Shown: positions 1 through 4,728 of the stretch, piece after piece | Layout: each line of letters opens with the position of its first letter | Position numbering within the stretch: the first letter of the stretch is position 1 | NCBI GenBank assembly: GCA_013153575.1 | Contig: JAADEE010000146.1 | Coordinates: 1-5,775, forward strand | DNA: 5,775 nt | Source: Chlorobiota bacterium | Lineage (GTDB): Bacteria; Bacteroidota; Bacteroidia; Bacteroidales; JAADGE01 | Reading direction: 5' to 3' | The notes under the pieces: generated by a model | The model's database searches: none | Told to the model about the DNA's origin: nothing | What the model saw: only the letters and a program-made list of their open reading frames with translations | Made by a program: the position numbers and the translations under genes

Positions 1-3
1 ACA

Positions 4-48
4 GGCCTTATAAAATACCGGTATGAAAGGCCCGGATACATTTTTTTT
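4..48. terminator. Hairpin with T-runs, possible terminator of an upstream unit
   Basis: GGCCTT (4-9) pairs with AAGGCC (27-32). The region between them contains the perfect palindrome ATACCGGTAT (15-24), so the element can form a two-step hairpin or cruciform. A run of eight T follows at 41-48 and another run lies near 54-60. Seen on the plus strand this could end transcription of a gene left of the window. The gap of about eight bases between stem and T-run is longer than in a textbook intrinsic terminator, so a protein-binding palindrome or part of an origin is also possible. Confidence 0.35.
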
Positions 49-120
49 AAATCTTTTTTTCTCATAGTCGGCAAACTTTATGTAAAAATACAAAAAAACA
101 TTTGAAACAAAAACAATTCA

Positions 121-220
121 AGCGGTTATAAATCAACAAAAGCGGTTATAAATCAACAAAAGCGGTTATAAATCAACAAAAACAGTTATAAACAATCAAA
201 AACGGTTATAAACCAATACA
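121..220. repeat. Five tandem 20-bp iteron-like repeats
   Basis: Three identical copies of AGCGGTTATAAATCAACAAA occupy 121-140, 141-160 and 161-180. Two diverged copies follow at 181-200 and 201-220, keeping the core GTTATAAA. The last copy contains GGTTATAAACC, a small inverted repeat. There are no spacers, and the 20-bp period is near two helical turns, which places each core on almost the same DNA face. Such arrays usually bind a replication initiator (iterons of plasmids and some viruses) or a transcription factor. The array lies in a gene-free AT-rich stretch directly before the promoter of the operon, which fits either role. No initiator gene is in the window. Confidence 0.85.
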
Positions 221-237
221 AAAATAAATACTAACAA

Positions 238-245
238 TATGTTTG
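238..245 (+). promoter_or_regulatory. Probable Bacteroidota promoter, -7 box
   Basis: TATGTTTG matches the Bacteroidota housekeeping -7 consensus TAnnTTTG exactly and lies 40 bases before the first gene. No good TTG or TTTG -33 element is found about 19 bases upstream. Instead the end of the repeat array (201-220) occupies that place. A weak -33 next to tandem protein-binding sites suggests an activated or repressed promoter (inference). It is the only convincing promoter I see and probably drives the operon starting at 286. Confidence 0.55.
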
Positions 246-285
246 TGTTGCTTTTTACGAATAAAAAAATAAAAATAAAAATGAG

Positions 286-549
286 ATGAAAATCAGTTAC
301 CAATCAACCAAAACCGGAAAAAAACGCACTTTGGAAGCGCCGGAAAATACAAATTCTGTTTGTGCTATTATAGCTACAAAATCAGGCCAAAAAATACCTA
401 AAATATATGTATTACCCAATCGCGCACGAATGAGACGTTTTGTCCGTAAAAACCGGTTAAAAAATGTAAAGATTGATTATCAAGGAAGCGTAAGAAAAGC
501 CGGAAACGAAGAATCTGTTACCAAAGGTGTTAAGTTTTATAAAAATTAA
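286..549 (+). CDS. Small, strongly basic protein of unknown function
   Basis: The product has 87 residues, with about 22 Lys/Arg against 5 Asp/Glu, so it is very basic. The charge clusters in residues 47-61 (NRARMRRFVRKNRLK), which would suit binding of nucleic acid or a role inside a virion. I recognise no domain, membrane segment or signal peptide. The start is preceded by an A-rich leader (ATAAAAATAAAA) typical of Bacteroidota. A second ATG at 281 opens a two-codon frame, ATG AGA TGA, whose stop overlaps this start. It is the first gene after the promoter and ends 5 bases before the transglutaminase-like gene, so it is probably co-transcribed. A DNA-binding or packaging-related role is only a guess from charge and position. 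Confidence 0.75.
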   Translation: MKISYQSTKTGKKRTLEAPENTNSVCAIIATKSGQKIPKIYVLPNRARMRRFVRKNRLKNVKIDYQGSVRKAGNEESVTKGVKFYKN

Positions 550-554
550 TATGT

Positions 555-1808
555 ATGGAGCTTTATCGTCCATTAGAATCAAAAAAAAAGTATGATAGAT
601 TTTTTCCAAATGTAGAATGTGAGATTAAAGAATTAGGAAAAGGAGATACTGATTTTGGAGTAAAAAAAATGAAAGAATGGGCGACAAAATACAGTTGGCA
701 GGCTGAAAAAATTGCCAAGCATTTGAGAACCGGATCATTATTAAAAACTTTAGAAAACGTTCATCGTTTTATTTATAATAATTTTCAATACTCACCAGAT
801 TATGAAGATCAGCACATTCAAAGTATAGCATGTGCGTGGAAAATGAGAGAAAACGGAATTAATTGTAAAGGTTATACAACTATTGCAAGCAGTATTTTGC
901 AGCAATTGGGCATCAAACATTACATCAGAAAGGTGAGTTATGACGGAACTAATTATACACATGTTTTTATTGTTGTTCCGGTTGATAACAAAGAAATTAT
1001 AATTGATGGAACTTTACCACAATTTAATTATACAACGCCATACATAAAAAATAAAGATTTAGAAATTATGCCTAAACTTAAGTATTATGGGTTAAACAGA
1101 GCCCAAGTTAACAACAAAGAGAATTTTATACAACAAATGTATAAGACAAATTCCAGATATAGGATTGAAAATATTGATGATGTTGCTCAATTTATAAGAG
1201 AATCATCCGGAAGAATTAAAATTTATCCATACGGCATTTATGCTGATGGTAGATTTATACCTTTTAAATACAGAAATGCAGGAGTTGATAAAATCAATCA
1301 AGTTTCCAAACAATTTGTCAGACAATTGGGGATGAATGATCCATTTCCATTTACAACGACAGATTATTATAGCGGATATCTTCCGGGAACCACCGGAAAT
1401 TTCGGAGTAGATTTAGATTTAGGTTCATCAACTTTGGGAACTTCAAGTTCAACGGCTGACCAAGTATCAACATGGGCCGAAGTTTTGCAAACTGTGTGGG
1501 ATACAGGTTGGAATATCTATCAAGACGTATCAGGCAATACAAGCAGTCAGCCTGCAACCAATATTTATTATGGTGGAGATACTTCTGTAAGTGGTGGAAC
1601 AAATCCGTCAACATTACCCACTACAACCAATCCGCAAACAGTAACCGGTGGAAATACAGGATTCATCCCACAGCCATTACCGGCAACTGTTAAACCGGAT
1701 GAATCAAAACCGTTTTATAAGGATCCGGTGGTAATTACTTTATTAGCTCTTGGTGTAGCCGGTGGAGCTTACGCTTACAATAAAAACAAAAACAAAAATA
1801 AAAAATAG
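555..1808 (+). CDS. Transglutaminase-like (papain-fold) protein with C-terminal membrane anchor
   Basis: The product has 417 residues. Residues about 60-160 show the transglutaminase-like pattern: Cys104 in NCKGY at the start of a helix (ASSILQQLGI), His136 in THVFI after a beta hairpin, and Asp151 in IIIDGT. These are the expected Cys-His-Asp triad. Microbial members of this superfamily are often cysteine peptidases or amidases, less often crosslinkers, so either peptide cleavage or protein crosslinking is possible. Residues about 265-385 are low-complexity Ser/Thr/Gly/Pro/Asn, a flexible linker. Residues 391-408 form one hydrophobic segment, followed by the basic tail NKNKNKNKK. This predicts a C-tail anchor with the enzyme on the far side of the membrane or virion surface. 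There is no N-terminal signal peptide. In a structural-type operon it may process a virion protein, attack the peptidoglycan stem peptide, or modify the cell surface. The fold call is firm, the substrate is unknown. ATG 555 is chosen because the ATG at 551 is out of frame. Confidence 0.85.
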   Translation: MELYRPLESKKKYDRFFPNVECEIKELGKGDTDFGVKKMKEWATKYSWQAEKIAKHLRTGSLLKTLENVHRFIYNNFQYSPDYEDQHIQSIACAWKMRENGINCKGYTTIASSILQQLGIKHYIRKVSYDGTNYTHVFIVVPVDNKEIIIDGTLPQFNYTTPYIKNKDLEIMPKLKYYGLNRAQVNNKENFIQQMYKTNSRYRIENIDDVAQFIRESSGRIKIYPYGIYADGRFIPFKYRNAGVDKINQVSKQFVRQLGMNDPFPFTTTDYYSGYLPGTTGNFGVDLDLGSSTLGTSSSTADQVSTWAEVLQTVWDTGWNIYQDVSGNTSSQPATNIYYGGDTSVSGGTNPSTLPTTTNPQTVTGGNTGFIPQPLPATVKPDESKPFYKDPVVITLLALGVAGGAYAYNKNKNKNKK

Positions 1809-1812
1809 AAAA

Positions 1813-2277
1813 ATGAAATTTTCAAAACCCACGAAACAACAAATTAAGAATACCATACCGGTGGTAACCGGTTTAGGATTAGGAACCGTAGCATCTGCAT
1901 ACGGTAAAAATTACGTAAAACCATACGCTTCTAAAATCAACTCGAAATACGCAAATGAGATTGTTGGAGGAGTTGGTATTGTTGCCGGAGCATTGGGATA
2001 TATGGGAATAAAAGGTAATGATATGGCCAGTAAGTTGGTTAAGCATACCTTTTTAGGAATTGCCGTTGAAAATGCGGTTAGTATGACATTTAAAGTTTTG
2101 GCTAAAACAAAAGTTATTTCAGGTGGAGCATCTCCACGTCCGGAAATCAGAAATGAAGATACTGTATTTTTAAAATCAGCATCCCAAGCGCCAAGACTTA
2201 ACAGTCCGCAAGTTTTTGAAGTGACTGCAACTCCAAAAAGTCAACGTAGATATATGGTATCTGCCAATATGATTTAA
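1813..2277 (+). CDS. Glycine-rich multi-spanning membrane protein, unknown function
   Basis: The chosen start at 1813 gives 154 residues and lies 4 bases after the previous stop. An in-frame ATG at 1762 would overlap the end of the upstream gene and add 17 residues with no typical leader, so it is less likely. Hydrophobic Gly/Ala-rich stretches lie at residues about 13-30, 49-66 (VGGVGIVAGALGYMGIKG) and 80-96, suggesting two or three membrane helices. The segments are separated by Lys-rich loops. The last 55 residues are polar and end in a basic stretch (KSQRR, 142-146). Coming straight after a tail-anchored protein, it may act with it in the same membrane. In a virus it could be an internal-membrane or membrane-disrupting protein, as Gly-rich helices are common there (inference). 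No family recognised. Confidence 0.8.
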   Translation: MKFSKPTKQQIKNTIPVVTGLGLGTVASAYGKNYVKPYASKINSKYANEIVGGVGIVAGALGYMGIKGNDMASKLVKHTFLGIAVENAVSMTFKVLAKTKVISGGASPRPEIRNEDTVFLKSASQAPRLNSPQVFEVTATPKSQRRYMVSANMI

Positions 2278-2291
2278 GATTATTATTAACC

Positions 2292-2308
2292 CCAAAAATA
2301 AAAAACAA
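2292..2308 (+). promoter_or_regulatory. A-rich translation leader of the capsid-like gene
   Basis: The 12-mer CCAAAAATAAAA sits here (2292-2303) and recurs exactly at 3757-3768 before another gene. There is no Shine-Dalgarno sequence. A-rich leaders of this kind favour strong initiation in Bacteroidota. Presence before only these two gapped genes suggests they are translated independently of upstream genes. Confidence 0.5.
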
Positions 2309-2986
2309 ATGAAAACTACACGTTTTAGAATTTTAGCTGCATTACTCGTTTCACTTTATACAAGCGGAATGATTTCAAGCCAATTACAAGAGAAATTATC
2401 AGACGATTTTGTCGAAACTTATGGGCAAGGAATGAATGCTCCTTGTTATGATCCGGCTATGCCGTCTGTATATCAACGAAAAACTTCAAGCAAGCAGTTG
2501 CGAAGTTATGCAAAATTTGAGGTAGGCACCGGTGGTTATATAGCTGCCAATATCGGAAAAGGAAGTGCCATTCAAGAACTCGTTAATTCTGATCTAAAGA
2601 AAAAATTAGGTGTTACAAATCTTCAGTATCAATTGCCAATTGGTGAAGTTCTGTTATTTGATAGAATAGTTATTGAACATGCTACAGCTACAGCTGGAAC
2701 TGAAGTTGATAAAGTAACCGGATGGAGTAAAGATTTACCAGATGAAATAAAAAATGGTGAAATAGAAATTTCTACAGCAGGTAAAGTTGTTTTTTCCGGA
2801 GCTATCGATGCCATTAATGATTATCAAAACAATGCAGACAAACCTTATTTTCAATTGTTTGATCCGCGTTATTTATTAGATGGACAAACTTGGCAAGTTG
2901 TAATTAAGCAGCCCGTCCAATTTAGCGATGATCAAGATCACTATGTTAAAGTGAGATTGGAAGGTGCAAAAACTTATATCGGATAG
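2309..2986 (+). CDS. Beta-rich protein with hydrophobic N-terminus, candidate capsid or major structural protein
   Basis: The product has 225 residues. Residues 1-25 (basic MKTTRFR, then hydrophobic ILAALLVSLYTSGMI) look like a signal peptide, or a hydrophobic helix that could contact a membrane. From residue 66 the chain appears mostly beta: KFEVGTGGYIAANIG, GEVLLFDRIVIEHA, GEIEISTAGKVVFSGAI, and the final strands WQVVIKQPV and HYVKVRLEGAKTYIG. About 8-10 strands in about 160 residues ending in such a strand pair suits a single jelly-roll or similar sandwich. I infer a major structural protein from this, from its own 31-base leader region with an A-rich start context, and from the strong terminator right after it, an arrangement used for highly expressed capsid genes. 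If the N-terminus is a true signal peptide, the protein would instead be periplasmic or surface-exposed. It has a single Cys (Cys46). I do not recognise the family by sequence. Confidence 0.75.
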   Translation: MKTTRFRILAALLVSLYTSGMISSQLQEKLSDDFVETYGQGMNAPCYDPAMPSVYQRKTSSKQLRSYAKFEVGTGGYIAANIGKGSAIQELVNSDLKKKLGVTNLQYQLPIGEVLLFDRIVIEHATATAGTEVDKVTGWSKDLPDEIKNGEIEISTAGKVVFSGAIDAINDYQNNADKPYFQLFDPRYLLDGQTWQVVIKQPVQFSDDQDHYVKVRLEGAKTYIG

Positions 2987-3006
2987 TCATAATTTAACCA
3001 CAGTCT

Positions 3007-3048
3007 AAAAATTCCCCGACACCCGGATTTCGGGGTTGGGGAATTTTT
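3007..3048. terminator. Strong bidirectional intrinsic terminator between genes of the operon
   Basis: AAAAATTCCCC (3007-3017) pairs perfectly with GGGGAATTTTT (3038-3048). The stem continues through G-T, A-T and C-G pairs (3018-3020 with 3035-3037), a bulged A at 3021, and CCCG/CGGG (3022-3025 with 3031-3034), closing on a GATTT loop. A T-run lies at 3044-3049 and, on the other strand, is supplied by A 3007-3011. It begins 20 bases after the stop at 2986. The next gene starts at 3067 and I see no promoter in between, so partial readthrough probably sets the level of downstream genes. Confidence 0.9.
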
Positions 3049-3066
3049 TATAAAAATCAAATAGTC

Positions 3067-3468
3067 ATGTTAAAAATAGAAACTCGAAATATTAAAATTG
3101 CAGCCGGAGAAAATGGAGATACTTTAGATATAACTTTTCCCGGCGATTACAATGTTATCGGTGTCATGTATGTTCACAAAAAAGGTGATCTGCAAAAAGA
3201 CATTGATTGTGAATTTATGATGTCAAATGGTAGCAATATAGTAGGGCCAATTGACATTAATGCATTAGCAAAAGGTGATGACGGATTCAAACCTAAAACA
3301 GCCTTTCCTTTTCCACCTGGAATTTCATCAAATAGCGGTGTTCGTTTAAAAGTAACATCAGAAGAAATGGATGAAGACTTTAAAGGTCAATTTATTTTTA
3401 TCCTTACAGAAAAGGGAAAAGCAATTGGAGCCAATAATGAAATAGTTGATGTAACAAATATGTGCTAA
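3067..3468 (+). CDS. Small beta-rich protein, candidate minor virion protein
   Basis: The product has 133 residues with alternating polar and hydrophobic strands: KIETRNIKIAAG, DTLDITFPG, YNVIGVMYVHKKG, CEFMMSNG, GVRLKVTSEE and GQFIFILTEKG. No signal peptide or membrane segment is visible. The pattern suits a compact all-beta sandwich, such as a small capsid, penton, spike or decoration protein, but I do not recognise a family. The ATG at 3067 follows the terminator hairpin by 18 bases with a weak leader (TCAAATAGTC), so lower expression than the gene upstream is likely. The stop is 1 base from the next ATG (3470), which implies translational coupling. It has Cys48 and a C-terminal Cys133. 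The structural role is inferred from size, fold pattern and neighbours. Confidence 0.75.
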   Translation: MLKIETRNIKIAAGENGDTLDITFPGDYNVIGVMYVHKKGDLQKDIDCEFMMSNGSNIVGPIDINALAKGDDGFKPKTAFPFPPGISSNSGVRLKVTSEEMDEDFKGQFIFILTEKGKAIGANNEIVDVTNMC

Positions 3469-3469
3469 A

Positions 3470-3748
3470 ATGACAAAAGTAAATTTCAATACTGATTATT
3501 ATACCAAAGATAAAATCATTAATTACAAAGATATTACAGACATTGAATTACACAATGTTGGAAGTAATAATGTGATTGTCAATGGAAAATTAATATATCC
3601 GGGCGGTAAATACCGTTTTGCTCAAAGTTTAATAATAAATGAAGTTGAGATAAAAATTGTATTTCCCATTAAAAATATACCAGGCAATAAATTGGAATTT
3701 ACTTATTGTCAAATAGCAGAAGAATCAAAAGAAACAAACTGTAATTAA
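3470..3748 (+). CDS. Small beta protein with NG-x-x-L-x-PG loop motif, unknown function
   Basis: The product has 92 residues. The core DIELHNVGSNNVIVNGKLIYPGGKYRF (residues 24-50 region) follows a pattern seen in small phage and Bacteroidota beta-sandwich proteins: a strand, 'N-G' turn, strand with 'V-x-V/I-N', then 'L-x-x-PG' and an aromatic-ended strand. The next strands are NEVEIKIVFPI and NKLEFTYCQIA. No signal peptide or membrane helix is present. It starts 1 base after the previous stop and ends with two consecutive TAA codons (3746-3751). Coupling to the upstream beta protein suggests the two act together, perhaps as partners in the same particle. The resemblance is by pattern only, not by an identified family. 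Confidence 0.72.
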   Translation: MTKVNFNTDYYTKDKIINYKDITDIELHNVGSNNVIVNGKLIYPGGKYRFAQSLIINEVEIKIVFPIKNIPGNKLEFTYCQIAEESKETNCN

Positions 3749-3756
3749 TAACCAAA

Positions 3757-3768
3757 CCAAAAATAAAA
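3757..3768 (+). promoter_or_regulatory. A-rich translation leader
   Basis: CCAAAAATAAAA ends on the first base of the ATG at 3768. It is identical to the 12-mer upstream of the gene at 2309 and supports 3768 as the start of that gene. Confidence 0.45.
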
Positions 3769-4433
3769 TGGATCAATTAACCTATAAAGAAATAAAATCG
3801 GCGATAGAAGACAAGCATTATATAATGAGGGGTGTTGATTTTATTTCTCCATACGGAAATAAAATTACAATCGAAGATTCGGATGCCGTATTTAAGATTG
3901 GAAAGTTGGTTTATTATCCCAATTTAGATCGTTTGATTGAAAAAATTCAGCGAGAATACGGTTATGATAAGATTTTGTTGAAATATTATAAATCAAACGG
4001 AACCACTTGGAAATCACCTAAAACCGTAGAAGTTAACATGTTGCCACAAATGCAACAAAATCAAATCGCAATGCAACCAAATAATGAACAAATACCACAA
4101 GCTCCACAAATGCATCAGACATACGGAATGAATGGATCGGGAATGAATGCACCTGAAAATATATACAAGATATTCCGGTTTGACGAAGTAAATGCAGAAA
4201 GAAAAGAATTGAAAAAAAAATATGAAGAATGCAAAGAAGCTAAAAGTAAGCTTGAAATAGATATTAAACTTCTTAAAGCGGAGCAAGATAAAAAATCAAT
4301 TTGGGAAAGTCCGGCGATTGAAAAAATTTCGGAAATGGTTCCGGGAATTATTTCAAAAGTAGCTTCAGAACAACAAACAGTAGGGCTTAACAATCCAAAT
4401 ACCCAAAAACCGGCATTGCAGCATTTTTGTTAG
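3768..4433 (+). CDS. Linker and coiled-coil protein ending at a suspicious in-frame amber codon
   Basis: As written the product has 221 residues. Residues 1-90 form a mixed alpha/beta N-terminal domain (KEIKSAIEDKHYIMRGVD, then LIEKIQREYGYDKILLKYY). Residues 91-130 are a Met/Gln/Pro/Asn-rich linker (MLPQMQQNQIAMQPNNEQ). Residues about 136-176 are highly charged and helical with heptad spacing, a likely coiled coil (KELKKKYEECKEAKSKLE). Residues 180-201 form another helix. The TAG at 4431-4433 stops the frame, but the same frame continues open for 45 codons to TGA at 4569-4571. The full-length product would then be 267 residues. The domain order suggests a scaffold, adaptor or oligomeric assembly protein, but I recognise no family. 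It is the first gene of a tight group running to the window end. Confidence 0.75.
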   Translation: MDQLTYKEIKSAIEDKHYIMRGVDFISPYGNKITIEDSDAVFKIGKLVYYPNLDRLIEKIQREYGYDKILLKYYKSNGTTWKSPKTVEVNMLPQMQQNQIAMQPNNEQIPQAPQMHQTYGMNGSGMNAPENIYKIFRFDEVNAERKELKKKYEECKEAKSKLEIDIKLLKAEQDKKSIWESPAIEKISEMVPGIISKVASEQQTVGLNNPNTQKPALQHFC

Positions 4434-4571
4434 AGCATTGGTGACTATGATAATGAAGCTATCGGATTGTTACAAAGAGTTGTTAATCTTTTGAGTGGTA
4501 ATGAAAATTTTTATCCTGATTTATTAAATATGTTGAATCAATATGAGCAAAGAACAAATCGAAATAAATGA
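4434..4571 (+). pseudogene. In-frame coding-like extension behind the amber codon
   Basis: Directly after TAG 4431-4433, and in the same frame, 45 sense codons run to TGA 4569-4571. The peptide (SIGDYDNEAIGLLQRVV, then NLLSGNENFYPDLLNML) is amphipathic and helical, with codon choice like its neighbours. It has no in-frame ATG near its beginning, so it is not a separate gene. It overlaps the next start (4543) by 29 bases in another frame, as expected for an authentic C-terminus that couples to the next gene. Possible explanations are amber readthrough, a recent nonsense mutation, or a base-calling error. One base change to Gln, Lys, Glu, Tyr, Trp, Leu or Ser would restore the frame. Confidence 0.65.
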
Positions 4572-4728
4572 AAAAACACCTTTTGAAAAAGGAAAAAGGG
4601 TAAAATACATTACTAAAATTGCAGAACAAAACACGGAAGATTTAGAATTATTATTCCGGTTAGCATCATTGAATAAATTTCAAAAAATGATGTTAAAAAA
4701 TCATCCGTCAGTTAAAAAATTTATATAA
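4543..4728 (+). CDS. Small helical Lys-rich protein, unknown function
   Basis: The product has 61 residues, probably helical (KRVKYITKIAEQ, then EDLELLFRLASLNKFQKMML), rich in Lys and Glu, with no signal peptide or membrane segment. The ATG lies inside the coding-like extension of the upstream gene (29-base overlap), and the stop TAA directly abuts the ATG of the next gene at 4729. This tight arrangement supports a real gene translated by coupling. Its helices resemble in character the C-terminal helices of the upstream protein (both end with a Leu/Met-rich amphipathic stretch), perhaps hinting at a shared partner. No family is recognised. Confidence 0.65.
   Translation: MSKEQIEINEKTPFEKGKRVKYITKIAEQNTEDLELLFRLASLNKFQKMMLKNHPSVKKFI

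Noticed and set aside
121..220. CRISPR array interpretation of the tandem repeats
   Set aside because: The 20-bp units abut directly with no unique spacers, and no cas gene is present.
1351..1614. 87-codon open frame on the minus strand inside the transglutaminase-like gene
   Set aside because: It lies wholly within a well-supported plus-strand gene, has no leader, and its composition is that of antisense of a Ser/Thr-rich linker.
1472..1693. 73-codon plus-strand open frame within the linker region of the same gene
   Set aside because: It is a shifted-frame shadow with no A-rich leader and odd composition (Trp/Cys/Arg-rich).
1762..1812. Upstream ATG that would lengthen the membrane protein by 17 residues
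   Set aside because: It lies within the Gly-rich end of the previous gene, encodes a shifted reading of an AAACAAA-type tract, and has no leader. ATG 1813 sits in the usual place just after the stop.
2629..2814. 61-codon minus-strand open frame within the capsid-like gene
   Set aside because: It is antisense to a strong beta-rich coding sequence and has no promoter or leader.
2429..4160. Shared pentapeptide GMNAP in the products of 2309 (residues 41-45) and 3768 (residues 125-129)
   Set aside because: Five residues between a structured protein and a Met/Asn/Gln-rich linker can easily be chance, with no flanking similarity.
4014..4393. Two overlapping minus-strand open frames (4014-4286, 4115-4393)
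   Set aside because: Both are antisense of the Lys/Glu coiled coil, which naturally gives Phe/Leu/Ser-rich antisense peptides.
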